A stretch of 64,000 bases of DNA from Humulus lupulus (GCF_963169125.1 NC_084802.1:32146107-32210106), one strand, 5' to 3'. Positions 24,301 to 36,267 are shown, counted from the stretch's first letter. Translations and numbers: made by a program. Notes: a model not told the origin generated them from the letters alone.

Positions 24301-24452
24301 AATGTAAAGGAAAAACCAAAAGGTACAAGTCTTGAAACGAAAATCAAGTTTCTAGAGAAACTTGGTACATAAAATGTCTTTTCTAACTTTAAAACAAAAC
24401 CGCTACTTAAAACTAAATGGCACGTTCCTATAGCCTCCACATGTGAGCCCAT
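21339..24452 (-). CDS. pol: Copia Pol: integrase, reverse transcriptase, RNase H (protease-less)
   Basis: The 1037-residue frame has no stop. It starts in the last part of the protease region (residues 1-45, FYVPSFSRNL). The pre-integrase zinc motif follows (LWHRRLGH at 106-113, CVDCIKGK near 139), then the integrase core with D169, D230 (RSDRGGEY) and E275 (EQNGVAERRN). The reverse transcriptase spans about 545-790 (ARLVAKGFTQ, AFLNGDLEEEVYM, YVDD at 712-715) and RNase H about 880-1000 (D885, E926, D964). In the family this polyprotein copies the RNA and integrates the cDNA. The protease active site that would cut it is missing. V887 stands where Asp or Trp is usual after the first RNase H Asp. 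The ATG at 24452 is only the first one after the deletion junction; translation probably needed upstream gag. Confidence 0.93.
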   Translation of the reverse strand: MGSHVEAIGTCHLVLSSGFVLKLEKTFYVPSFSRNLIFVSRLVPFGFSFTFSEKSFNLYNKSEYVGNGIFSDGLYCLNLQNNTAYNTVHVHAGNKRCVMNENSSTLWHRRLGHISIDRIRRLVNDGVLNTLDFTDFDTCVDCIKGKHTSKSKKSGVHRSSDLLEIIHTDICNPNMDSYGQKYFISFIDDYSRYMYIYLLHNKSEALDVFKIFKAEVEKQCNKQIKIVRSDRGGEYYGRYTEDGQAPGPFAKFLQENGIVAQYTMPGTPEQNGVAERRNRTLMDMVRSMLSSNPKLPKSLWTEALKTSVYILNRVPTKAVSKNPFELWKGWKPSLQHVRIWGCPSEVRVYNPQEKKLDPRTISGYFIGYTERSKGYKFYCPSHSTRIMELRNAKFLENALISGSDQSKNLGSEKDPLEPSTSRARLIVVDNTPAVQMDVEPPQPIVEDPQVNDEVQMDQVVQELPIIVEQQAEPPASQEPAGVALRRSTRTIKSAIPSDYIVYLQESDYNIGAENDPETLSQAMNSKESELWYNAMNEEMNSMKSNGVWDLVELSNGARAIGCKWVFKTKKDSLGNIERHKARLVAKGFTQKEGIDYTETFSPVSKKDSLRVILALVAHFDLELQQMDVKTAFLNGDLEEEVYMKQPEGFSSSDGEHLVCKLKKSIYGLKQASRQWHLKFHDVISSFGLEENVMDQCIYQKVSGSKICFLVLYVDDILLATNDKGMLHEVKQFLSKNFEMKDMGDASYVIGIKIHRDRFKGILGLSQETYINKVLERFQMKDCSPSVAPIVKGDKLNLSQCPKNDFEKEEMKNIPYASAVGSLMYAQVCTRPDIAFAVGMLGRFQSNPGLDHWKAAKKVMRYLQGTKDYKLMFRRTDNLEVVGYSDSVFAGCTDSRKSTSGYVFMFADGAISWRSNKQTLTATSTMEAEFVSCFEATSHGVWLKSFISGLRVVDSISRPLRMFCDNSAAVFMAKNNKSGSRSKHIDIKYLAVRERVKENKVVIQHISTELMIADPMTKGLPPHKFKNHVVNMGLGSLM

Positions 24453-24957
24453 CTTGAGGTGGAAGATGGTTAAGGATGTAGTGGACCAAGAAGGTTTCAG
24501 GAATGACTACATCGAGTTTCTTCAGTTGAGCAGAAATGTCCCTCATCTTTGAAATATGTTCTCTAACTCCTTTGACACCAGTGAGTTTTGTGGATGAGAA
24601 CTGGTGGATGAGGTTGTTGTAAAGTGGTTTGTCCGAAGTGTCGAACTGCTCATCGATCAGTTTGATCAAGTCTTTGACTTTCTCAGGTTGCTCCACCGAT
24701 CCACGCATTCCCAGAGGGATCTTGGACATGATGAACATGATGCTAAGGCGATTGGACCGCTCCCATTTCTCATATAGTGCGATCTGAGCAGCAGTGCTAG
24801 TCGCAGTGATTGCAGCAGGTTCGTCCTTCCTTATTGCGTAGTCCATGTCGGCGCAGCCTAAATGAAGAAGAACTCGTTCCTTCCAGATTTTGAAATTATC
24901 ACCCCTAAGCTCAGGTATTTCGGTAAGGATTTCAGCGAAACTAGAGGATGATGAAGA
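24403..24957 (-). pseudogene. gag: Copia Gag, truncated and joined out of frame to pol
   Basis: The frame is open from about 24957 to 24403. It gives a copia-type gag (UBN2-like): ELRGDNFKIWKERVLLHLGC, YEKWERSNRLSIMFIMSKIP, then KMRDISAQLKKLDVVIPE and ILNHLPPQ. After LPPQ the sequence jumps straight into the pol region in another frame (DGLTCGGYRN...), so the rest of gag, the CCHC zinc knuckle and the protease active site are absent. No ATG lies in frame before the conserved N-terminus; the first in-frame ATG is at 24846, inside the domain, and a TAA lies upstream, so the original start may be lost. Confidence 0.85.
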
Positions 24958-24989
24958 AGTTGCATGAATAGGATTACAAACTTAGATTT

Positions 24990-26761
24990 AGAAGATTGAG
25001 GCTTAATGAAGTCATGTTTTACCAATGTATAACATGCTGAAGAATGAAATTTTATTCAACAAAAATTGCCTGTGGGCTAAATTTTTAATTTAATAAAATT
25101 GGATGTAAAGGATGATAGATTATTCAAACGAATTATTTGGGATAAAGTAAGGTTTGATACTTCTATCTTTATTAAACTTTATGATAAAACTATTAAATTA
25201 ATTATCATAACTCCTATGGGTAAATTAAGAAAATTAATTTAATATATTATCCTAATTAATTATATAAATATAATAAAATCCCTGTGGGGTAAAATTGTTA
25301 TATTTATATAATCAATCACAATTTTGTCCATTATGTGATCCTTTCAAATTAATATATAATTTTATATAATTAAAGATGTTGTGGCTACTCCATAATTATG
25401 TAAAATTATATGGTTCAATAGACATTATGTTTTAGGCTCTAGGAAGACCTAAGAACAATTTCGTTATAACATAATAGGCAATCACAGAGAGTAGTGCTCC
25501 TAGTGTGGTCGTCCGAAGATCATTAAAAACCGTTCTAGATTGAGCATTTGTCTCAGTTTCATGCGTTCTTATGTCAACCACAAAATTGTTTATGAATTAT
25601 TCATAATTTTATTCACCCTAAATGTTTTATGAATATTTTATAAATAAATTATGAAGATTAATGTGCTAAATATTATTCAACCTATCTTAATGTTTGAAAA
25701 TAATCTAAATATATCTAGCACAATAATGGAATATATATAATGTATTTAAAATTATAAAGGCATACATATAAAATTAAAGATAATTATACTCAAAATAAAT
25801 TTTGCATGAATAAGAACAAAATAATCATACAAATTAGTATAATTAATTATATGTACGAAAATACAATAATTCCATATATATACTTAATGGCAGAAAAAAT
25901 CATGCTAAATAAGACAATAAAATCATTTATTGATTTGGAGAATTAATAAAACAATTGCACAAACTTAATTGTAAAAATTAATTACATTATGAAAATAGCA
26001 CAATTATTTAATATTGCATAAATAAAAGATATATATACCATACACCAAAATCAAGGAATTGGACATTTTAATTAATTTCCAAATATATAATTTACCAAAA
26101 TTATATGTTTTAATTAAATTGGCAAAATAAAATTTATTGTCCAAATTGGTTCGAAATTCATGTCTAAAGAGATTCATGACGTTAGATTGATTAAACAACA
26201 ACAAAAAATCGAACTTTAATATCAAAATTGTTTTTGGCCATAACCGGGTACATGAAGGTTGCAAAACTGATTTTGGATTCTCAAAACTTAATTTGGAAAC
26301 ATAGATAATTAGAAAAAATAATCTGAAGGATTTCTAATGGTACTTATGTGGAAAATTAGTTTTGAAACAAAAAAATCAAAAAATATGAGACATTAAAACT
26401 CTCTATAAAAAAAAAATTATGAGTATGGCCCTCAAACAATATATAAAACTATATACACGAATATATAATATATGTGTATAGATGAAGACATAGGCACATC
26501 TATAAATCATAAAAAAAAAAAATATATGTATAATTTGTTTATATTGCCAAAATATGTTAGATATAACATATATGTAAACACAAAACAATACAATTACCAA
26601 AAGAAATTTTGTTAAATGTAGGCCAACAAAAAAAAACGTAGATATATGTATATATATATATATATATATGAATATGAACATGAAGGCATATATAAATCAA
26701 ATAAATATATATGTAGATAAAATTAGCAAGGCAGAGATGTAGACTGGCGACTGATACCAAA
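24990..26761 (-). other. Long 5' leader of the copia element
   Basis: About 1.7 kb separates the 5' LTR from gag and carries no open frame. It is AT-rich, with (TA)n near 26640-26670. The only GC-balanced block is 25430-25580. The primer-binding site lies at its right edge. Most copia leaders are far shorter. Confidence 0.7.
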
Positions 26762-27236
26762 TGTTATATGATATGAAAGTGGACATATGAACAATTCTAT
26801 ATACATGTAGGCGGAATTAATAAATAGAATGAACATATACAAAAAAGATCGAATATTGTATACCTCCAGCCATTGCTATTGATAACCTCGATCTAGCTTT
26901 AAATCTACAAAAGAAAAAGAACAGAAGTTAGAATGAGTACACGGGCTTCCAAGCTCTCACTAACTCTTTTAGATGGAATTACTGAAAGTCAGAATGAGCA
27001 GCGAGCTTGGGGACCGGTACTCTATATTTATAGAGTGAGACTTACCATCAGAGTCTCTGCCACAGATTGAGATATTTCCTCAATCAGTTGGGATATGAAA
27101 AATCGGGTAACAACAAAATCAGGTAACAAACAATGTTGACCATTAATTAGAATATTTTGTCAATAAATTAAATATTGACTTTAATATATTAAATCAATTA
27201 GTTGATTTTATATACCAAATAAATAATATTCTAACA
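26762..27236 (-). repeat. 5' LTR of the copia element, with promoter
   Basis: This right copy is the 5' LTR. On the minus strand it contains CTATAAATATAG (about 27021-27035), a strong TATA box. It ends in the element sense with TAACA, followed by the primer-binding site TGGTATCAG. Confidence 0.93.
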
Positions 27237-30200
27237 ATAAAATATCATTATTATAATAATATATAATACAAAACTAGATATTTAATTATTATATTAATAT
27301 AAATTTAAATGTTATAAAATATTATTATGATAATATTATATAATCTTAATTTTTTACTAAATATATTAATATAAATTCAAATATTATTATTACAATAATA
27401 TTTAATACTTATATTAATATAAATTTAAATATTATAAAATATCATTATAATAACATATAATACATAATCTTAATTTTTATTATTTATGTTTTAAAAGGTT
27501 ATCATATATTTAAAAAATTATCATAAACAATATTTTGGTTTAATTTTCCATTTAATATGTTTATGTCATTCTTTTATATATATACATATATGTATGTATA
27601 ATTGTGTTAGAGAAAAACATGTTCTAACTTTTAGTTAAAAATCTTCGATTGGAGATGTGTCCAAAAACGCTTCTACATCCTACCAAAGTAATGAAACTAA
27701 ATCTACCACCCATACACTAACTTGAATATATCTCCTCTATATAAAAAGTGTGTAGATAATGAAAATTCTTAGTTTTAACGATTTTTTTTTTTCCGTTAAC
27801 TTTAACGGAATATTCTTATATTTAACATAATACTTTTATATTTAACGGTAGATTGTAAGCATGACTTAAACTTAAATAAATAAATAATTAATCAAATTAA
27901 AATATGATAATTTTGAGATGTTTTACAAACGATAATTATTTAAAAATAATAAAATCATATATTTAATAACTTAAATAAAATTTAATTAAACTTAAACTTA
28001 ATATTATATTAAACATATAACATATAATCTTTTATTGTCACTGCCAAATTTAAAAATTAGAACAAACATAAACTTAAACAAAAATAAAACAATTAATTAA
28101 AATCAAATATTTTAAAGATATTTTATGATAATTTAAATAATTAAATCATATTTATTAAAAAAAAAAAAAAGACATACATATCTTTTTTTTATCTTATAAA
28201 TTTTTATGATAGTTTGTTTTTTATCAAGTGATTGAAGCTCATTTTCTTCATCAAATTCACCAATGTACATTGTGAGATACATTAGAAACTAAAAACAGTT
28301 GATGCATGTACAACTGTCTACACTATGACTTTTTCTATTCTTGTTTTATTTCATTATTAATTTCTTTTTAAATATTATTGTATTATATATATATGTCATA
28401 TAACTATGTAAATATATATATGTCAACGTTGTGTTTAGATATGATATATGTAAAGATTATTATATAAATATTTATATGTACTATAAGGGAGAGAGAGAGA
28501 GAGTCCAATTATGATGAGTGTGTGATGTGTTTTTTAATGTATTTCTTTTATGGGGTGGTGCATGTGCGATGATGAGTTATATATGTGGTAACTGCAATAA
28601 CCAAGGAAGGAAAAGAGCCCAAGATCTTAGGGCATGCATATTAATTATGTATATGTCCCAAAAGGTGTGCCATGGGTGTCATTTGGATGTTAGAATAGAT
28701 TCTTCTTTTTCCATGAATCCAACTCATCAAAAGCAGCATTATGTTTATATATATATATATAAATATATATATATGTACTGTAGGGAGAGCAGTAGTAGGT
28801 AAATAAGAAATGGAAAATATATATATGTACGAAAAGAAGAGAGAAAGAAGGATTCTCCACCTCAATTAGATTTTACTAATCCAATCCTAACTTTTCTTGG
28901 TGGAAACTAGACTGACTTGACCAATCCTCTCAATTACCATATCTTTCTTGTCCGCATCATACTTCACCATCAATCCTCTCCATCTTTTCAAAAATATTTT
29001 TCTCTCTCTCATAAACGTATAATTATAGGGAAATTCAATAGTATACATATAAGATATTTCTATTTTCTTTATTTAGAGAAATTATAATATATTTTTTTAT
29101 ATGAGAATGTATATTATAGTTATAATAATTATTCCACCGATTTTTAAAACATTCTAAATATTTTACAATACCAAAAGTAGTGTTCAAAATAGTTAGTTGC
29201 ATCCGTATAAAAAAACACGTGTGTAATTGACTGTTTGAACCATGTTTTGGGCATAATAAATCATTCAAAATTTATTGAAAATTGGTGGGATGCCTGCTAT
29301 AACTATAATGTACAACGTAATATAAAAACAACTGAGTTATAATTTTTCTACATGCATAAAACAGAAACATCCTTATTGGTAAGGGTTAAACTCACACATC
29401 TGCTATAAAATTTCCCTATAGTTATATTGTAAATTACTAGTTACTACTGTCCTTTGCTTTTAATACTGGTTTAAGCTTCAAACATTTATAGACATCAACA
29501 TTTGTTTTCCATATTGATCTTTTTTGGTAGATTAGGAGGGAAAAAAGAGCTGCACTTAAAATATGTATCTAAACATAACATAATGATGATAATTTTTGTG
29601 AACCAATCACATTTATCTAAACTGATGAGACCCATTATTTTAAAAAATAATGTCAATGTGTCACTATGTGTAATGTTTGAGTGCACATATCATTACTCAA
29701 AAGAAATATAGTAAGAATGCAGAGTCCAAACTGTTGAGCTAAGTCTGAGAGTGCCATTTTTTTAACCAATTTACAAAATATATAATTACATATATAAATT
29801 CTATTAGTTTCTTATATATCAATGCAAATTTTATCATTAATTTTACTTAAATATATTTCCCTTCAAGTCTTGAGTCTATGATATATATTATGAATAGAAT
29901 ATAACAATGAAAAGCTTCTCTATAGGGCTACCTACCCTAATAGTTTCGTTTGCTCTTGTAAATTGTACGTGGTAATGAAGCTTGACCAATATGTATTCAA
30001 ACTTCGTTTGCTTGCAAATGGACGAGTCGGTAACAACATACCAAAAAGATACTACAAATATATTTTAAAGTTATTTATTTTAGTAGACCTTTTTTCATTT
30101 GAATATACTAATAATATAAAAAATACTTTTCCCAACTAGATGAAAATTGAAGAATAAATAATTCAATAATATACTTCTTTCTCCGATATAATATTACTTC

Positions 30201-30520
30201 AATTTGACCAATGCATCTCAATATTAACTAATTAAAAGTCTTTGGTCAATCATGATTCGATCAATAAGTTCCATTTATTAATTTTCAATTGAACTTGAAT
30301 TTTGCACTTAATATCATTCTATATATATAATCGACCAACCAATCAAGAAAATCACTTTTACTGGCTACAAAATTTCAAGTAAATTGTGCCAAGGACTCGA
30401 AGTAGTTCTAATTTATTGACTGCCGAAAAGTAGTATAAGGTAAATTATATACTTATGATAATTTCCGATAATTTATAATTAATGGTGTAAATGATTTATA
30501 TAAATATATAAATTTATACC
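27237..30520. other. AT-rich intergenic DNA
   Basis: No gene is visible. 27237-27480 continues the degenerate AT repeat interrupted by the copia element. 27736-27782 repeats the block at 20306-20350. (GA)n lies at 28488-28502 and (AT)n at about 28384-28395 and 28745-28775. Short open frames here are low-complexity. Confidence 0.6.
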
Positions 30521-30524
30521 TTGG

Positions 30525-30712
30525 TTTATATTGTCCTGTTGTTGGACTATCATGTTTTAGGAGGTAGTTGTTTGTGTAATTGGTGTGGTTTTGCCATTTG
30601 TTTGGTTATCTTTTTGTAAGATATGTGCGGCTCTGTTTTTGTCCGACCTTGTAGAACACCGTTTCTTTAAACCAATGAATAAATATTATCTTTTTAAAAA
30701 AAAATCTATTGT
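30525..30712 (+). mobile_element. Possible 3' tail of a LINE retrotransposon
   Basis: A G/T-rich stretch with TTTGCCATTTGTTTGG and TTTTGTCCGACCTTG ends in CAATGAATAAATATTATC and an A-run. This pattern is common in 3' UTRs of plant L1-type elements, which are often 5'-truncated. No coding part is attached, so the call is tentative. Confidence 0.33.
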
Positions 30713-32270
30713 TTAATTTTTCAGAGTTATTTCTCTCACGTTGGGGCAATTTAATATTGCAGTCTATAAATTAATTAAGCTTGTTCTTACATTAAACAAT
30801 AAACTTTTTTAATAGAAAAAATTTATCATCTACTGTAATTTTTTTAATAGTGATACAATCCATTTGGAAAAAAAATTCAATTATTTAAGATATAAAGACC
30901 TTTCACATGGATTGTCAAGATAGCCGACAATATCTAACCTTAAGTTGCCAACTCAACACATAAATAGGTCACCATATATATATATATATATATATATAAC
31001 TAAGATAACTACTTAATCTATTATTTAAGACAGATTAATAATAATTGTACTAATAAATATATATACAATTAAAGTTGACTTGATGAATCCTCTCCAAAAT
31101 TTGGCTCTCAAAACGCTTAATTAGAATTCAACTATTCATCGAGCCAATTGCTAGCTATATATGACATAAGAGCCTAAACAAAATTGTTTTGGTCTAAGTT
31201 TTGACTAATTGTTAGAATTAAGCATTTGGCATCTTTTATATAAATATTTAATTTAATTATGATTAGTGTCCAACGGAAACCTAGTTAATTAGCTAATTAA
31301 TTAACCCGTGCAAAGTTTGTCGTCTTTCGTTGGCCCTTTTGGGGGTTAAAATATAATAATGAGAAATTTCATTGATTGTTTCAACAACGATAAGATCAAC
31401 GACTAATTAAAAGTCATCATCTACGGGCACAAGAAAAATAATTAACAGTAGTCTAATTTTGAGCTCAAATCCGAGAGAGAAATTAAGAGAGAGGTACCCA
31501 CCACCACGTTCTACTTGTGTAATATAATTAAACTAATAATTAATTAAATCATTTTTAATAATGAAATAATAAATATTTTAATAAGAATGTTATTCTAATT
31601 AAGATTGGCAATTAGTGATATGTATATCATGGATCCACCCACCTAAGGCTAATTTTATGCGCATGTTGAGCATGTCCAAGGTTTTCTTTCACAAAGTAAT
31701 ATTACTTTAGTGGTTAATTATTAACTTATTAAACCAATGGCTTGTAACCTTGATGAGCTCTCTACTTTATATATAATGGAATTCTGGCTTTGCTTTAGAT
31801 AAAAGTGGGTTTGGAACTTTGGATCTTTAATGCAACTATTATATATATATATATATATATATATAACATTAAGCTCAACCACTACACATGAATATTATTT
31901 TTTGATCCGCTGGAAAAAAACTATAATAAAATCTAATTATGCATTTGTGTAACAAATAGTTAATTAAATGTTTTTTTTTTTCATTTTTTTTGTTTCGATT
32001 ATTAAAATTTGTATTAATTAGTAAATTCGCTTTTTTATTGAAATATTTTATGTGGCCTATATAATAAACGAAGAAAATGCATGTGTAGGAATATATATTT
32101 TTAATTATGATCTGTATATATATAGAATAACAAGACTATAGTTGATATGATGGAAAATTTTTCCAAGCTTTGGGAAGATTCTTTTGCCAATCATATACTT
32201 TTATATAATTATATATGTATTAATTAAAGAGCACTTTCCCAATTCAACCACAGCCATAAGTGTATGCATT

Positions 32271-32301
<31 letters not shown>

Positions 32302-32540
32302 TCTGAGTTTGAACTCCCTCAAAAATTGGAGCAAAGTAATTGTAAATATTATTTTTCTCTCTACAGTTTTCCAGCAATCAGATCATAAATGTTAAACAAT
32401 TACTATTATTGATTAGTTAAATAATGCACCATATAATTAAATAATTGAATAATTAACAAGGTCAATGATTGTACATTGTTCCATGTTTTAAGGATTATGG
32501 AAATAAGGAATTCTTTTGAATATATAGCTATAAGTTATCT

Positions 32541-32587
<47 letters not shown>

Positions 32588-32850
32588 GTAGCTAGGTTTG
32601 AATTCATTTTTAATTGTGTTCAAATGACACATATGTATAATTTTGCCAATGGACCATATATTTATATAAATATATATAAGAATCAAAGGTCTTTATCTTT
32701 ACAGATCAAGACTTATGCAGTTATGATTAATTTTTATAGAAATGTATAATCATTTATATGAAAATACCACAATGATAAATGACTTATGTGACTTTCTTCA
32801 AAACAAAAGAAAAGTAGGGTAATTTATAACAATTAGCTATATATATAATT
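30713..32850. other. AT-rich spacer with microsatellites
   Basis: No gene is visible. (AT)n tracts lie at about 30973-30999, 31840-31864 and 32270-32296, and a (TAA)n tract of about 15 units at 32542-32587. Confidence 0.7.
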
Positions 32851-33511
32851 TGTTAGAAATTTAAATAAAGAGAATGGAGAAAATTAACAAACATAATAAT
32901 ATATTATTAATTGAAAAACAGGAAAAATAAATACAAAATAATAAATTATAAAACTGATAAGTGAAAAAAAAGCCGAGGCACGTAAAACACGCTTTCTTTA
33001 AAGCAGATTTGCCCCCTCTACCTGATTGGTGTTAGAGGATACGTGAGTAACTACTTCTCAGGATACAACGACTAACGAGTAGAGGAATACACCACTTTCA
33101 CTACTTCAGCGAACTCGGATTAATACCTTCACTCTATCACCTTAAGACTTACGAAAACCAAAGAAGAAGAAGACAAGAGAGCTTTTTAGTGAGTGACTCT
33201 ATTTGTTGGTGTGTCTAGAATGAAAGGTGAAGCCTCCTTTTATATGCTTCATATGGGGTGGAATACCAAGTGTGGACACAAGGGAATTAATGCCAAAAAT
33301 CCCACAAAATTAGTGATATTGATCAATCACAATCTTTACCATAATTTCTGATATCGATCAGAATATTCACCATTTTTACGGTGATTACACCCTTGACCAA
33401 ATCTGCATTTATTAACAGCTATCAATGGACCACATTTAAGGCATCAATTTTCCATTCACACATTAGCCTAAATTGGCTATTTATTATATATAAAATATAA
33501 TTTTTCCAACA
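32851..33511 (-). mobile_element. Solo LTR, 661 bp (Ty1/copia-like)
   Basis: It begins TGTTAGAAA and ends TTTTCCAACA, with TAATT on both sides (32846-32850 and 33512-33516), a perfect 5-bp target duplication. The minus strand carries GCATATAAAAGGAGG (about 33236-33250), a TATA box, so the LTR reads leftward. No internal retrotransposon sequence adjoins either side, so it is a solo LTR. Confidence 0.9.
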
Positions 33512-33738
33512 TAATTCCCATTAATGAATTATGATCTTCTATTAATAAAGGATGTTTACCTAGCCTTTTGGTTTTTGTTTTTGTACAGGAAGAAAAAATA
33601 ATAAACATGAAAACCATTTTGTTTAGAAATAAAAAAAAAAGGATTGATTAAAGGGGCTTTCTATCTTTTTCAAGTTTATATGTATGTAACTCTCTCATGG
33701 GGATTTGAAGAAAGTCTTAAATATATATTTATATATAT

Positions 33739-34331
33739 TAGGGGTGAATATTTGACTCGCAAAATCTGAAAACCTGCACAACTTGCCCGACCTGCAACCC
33801 CAAAACCTAATTTTTGACAAAACCCGTTAATTTCGAGTCGGATTAGACTCGAACCCGGGTATGTTCGGGTCGGGTTTGTGTGTGGTAAGTACACATACAC
33901 GGGTTCGGGTGTAACCCGAACCCAAACAAATTTTAAAAAAAAACTATTTTAATTTTAATTCAAATTTGATGACAAAAAAACCCTAACCCCTTACCCTTTC
34001 AAATTTTTTTACCAAGGCCCAATTTCTAAAACATCAATTGAACCAAACTAACAACAAAATTAAAAAAAACATGTAAAAAGTAAAAATAAATAAAAAAAGT
34101 GTCAAAAAATTGGTATTTTTGAATTTTTTCTTACCAAGGCCCATTTTCGGCCTAATCCCACCCAAAACTCGACCCACCCGACTCGACCAAACCCGAAATC
34201 CGAAATTACCCAAAAAACAAAAAAATTCGGAGTGGGTTTGGTACCTCATTTCCCAACCCGAAACCTGCAAAATCCGAACTCAATGCACCCGAAACTCGAA
34301 AACCCAAAAATCCGACCCGTGTGTACCCCTA
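33739..34331. mobile_element. Non-autonomous hAT-like element, 593 bp
   Basis: Termini are TAGGGGTG on the left and, in reverse complement, TAGGGGTA on the right. Flanks are ATATATAT on both sides (33731-33738, 34332-34339), an apparent 8-bp duplication as in hAT elements, though both lie in AT repeats and could match by chance. The interior is rich in ACCCG/CGGGT words on both strands and has no coding capacity. Confidence 0.68.
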
Positions 34332-34605
34332 ATATATATGTATATATATAAATGTATCGATAATTATTTTTATATAAATAATATATATTTCAAATATTAT
34401 AGTAAGTATATATTATTAAATAATTGAATAGAGAAAGGGTCCCGAAAAATAACTTTCGGATTTATTATATAGAGTTATATTATTCAAATCTAAAACCAAG
34501 TCTATGAGCATTTGATCAGTATTATATATGCAAAAACTCCTGCTTAGCAATCAACACACACATATATATATATATGGATTTGAGTATTATATATATAACT
34601 AGTAT

Positions 34606-35009
34606 AATTTATACTATATTAATAGGATACTTTTATGGTTCATACCTTGTATGTTTTCGGATCGTGAATAGTTTTTCAGCGCGATTTTTTTATGACCATG
34701 TTTATTGTAGTTATTTAGAATATTTTGCAAATTTTCAAGAAATTATGTATAATTTAGAGTGCTGAAAACTAGGTTCAAACAAGTTGCTGCACACATAATT
34801 AATTTTTGTAATGCGCTTGAAAAATAATATGTTTGAACCTAATTTTCAGCACTATAAATTATTAAGAATTTCCTGAAAATTTACAGAATGCTATAAATAA
34901 CTACAATATACACGGTCATAAAAAAATCGCATAAAAAATTATTCACAAGCCGAAAAGTACTGTGAATCATTTTTAGGCATGCACCATATAAAATTATCAT
35001 ATATAAATT
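34606..35009. mobile_element. Foldback / MITE-like inverted repeat
   Basis: The left arm 34606-34781 and right arm 34830-35009 are imperfect complements over their whole length (shared blocks include CGATTTTTTTATGACC, TATTGTAGTTATTTA and GTGCTGAAAA.TAGGTTCAAACA), with a 48-bp loop. Such a long hairpin is typical of a foldback or MULE-type MITE. No clear target duplication was found. A transcript would form double-stranded RNA. Confidence 0.8.
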
Positions 35010-36267
35010 TATTGATAGAGCTTTAATACTACTTATTATAATATCAAAAGCCCGTGGTTTTGTTTTTCCTATCTTGTTTATTTATATTGTTTGGCTGGAA
35101 GGCACGTGCCTGTAGCATATAAAATGAGTTTCTTTTTTTTTAATATTTTTTAATAGGCATAGATCTATCTACTATGACTAATATATCTATAACTAGCTAT
35201 CTAAATATATAATGATGAGTAAATTTACACATTAAAATTCTTTCAAAATAAGAAAAGAAAGTAAAATTGTATTATATATATTGTTGTTCTCACTAGTGTT
35301 TTTTTTATTATAATAAAATGTTTTATAAACTGATTAAATTACAATTAGATTAGTGGATCTCACACTGCCTGAAATAAAATATTTATACAAGGACAAAAAA
35401 TCCAGTGACCAAATTAAGGGAACTTGTCTTTTTTTTTTTTTTTTACCTTTTTATGCAAGAAATAGAAAAGTACTCAGAAATTTTTTCTCTTTGCTTCCTC
35501 TCACATGTTTGTTTTTGCTTTTTTCTTTTTCATGCTTTATATGTTTATAGTTGATAAATTATAAAGTTAGAGTTCTGCTGGGAAGGAAAAAAAAAACAAA
35601 AAAAATTATTGACTGATTTTCATTGGAATGAAAAACTGAAGCATGCAGGAGATCATATGCTATTTAAGAACACACTTGTCGTTTCATTTTCTTATTGTCG
35701 TTTAGTTATTTTCTAGTGTTATCAGGAAATGTGCCTATTTGGGTAATTGCTTTTGGTATATAATGTAATTTGTACACTTTAGATATATGAAAGTTGTGTG
35801 TTAACTTGTTATTGATGAATAAACGACACCAAATAGAAAACCTTGGAGTTTCTTGTGTAGCATTGAATGAATGATATTGAAAAATTTAGGATAGATTGAA
35901 TTTTTGCCCTCCAAACTAATACTACTACTAAATAATGTCTTTGAAGTTTTTCGTTTGTTAAAAATAACCCCTTAAAGCAAAAACGTATCATTTACTCCAG
36001 TACTAATTTTATCAATGGTGTCCTCACACCCCCAACCCAATATCATTTCATGAATCTACTAGAACTACATATGAAATGGAAAAAGGACTTGTCTCATACT
36101 TTCTCAGTGGCTATACAGAGAAATCACCAAGTACGAAGGATTACTTCAACTTAAAATAGGTGAGCCCACAAAAAAGGTAATAGTTCCAACCTTGCTAAGA
36201 CTGGTGAGAATAGCCCGAAAAAGAACATTGGTATGTCATTTTTTGCCACCACCACCAGTGATACTTA
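35010..36267. other. AT-rich spacer, no recognised gene
   Basis: Only short chance frames are seen. The 36060-36260 part has a more balanced composition and may be the left flank of the copia remnant that resumes after the CACTA-like insertion at 37553, but I could not translate it into a recognisable protein. Confidence 0.45.

Larger units (their letters stand above)
20554..27236 (-). mobile_element. Complete Ty1/copia retrotransposon, 6.7 kb, young, internally deleted
   Basis: Two LTRs (20554-21029 and 26762-27236, about 475 bp) start TGTTA and end ATTCTAACA and differ at only a handful of places. ATAAA flanks both ends (20549-20553 and 27237-27241). The element reads on the minus strand: the primer-binding site is TGGTATCAGTCGCC next to the right LTR (initiator-Met type with changes), and a purine tract (AAGTGGGAGAA on the minus strand, 21030-21041) adjoins the left LTR. 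The 1037-codon pol frame is open, but gag is joined to it out of frame after a deletion that removed nucleocapsid and protease, so it is non-autonomous. Confidence 0.95.

Noticed and set aside
26403..26760. Hydrophobic frames of 67-92 codons
   Set aside because: They are translations of AT microsatellite within the copia leader.
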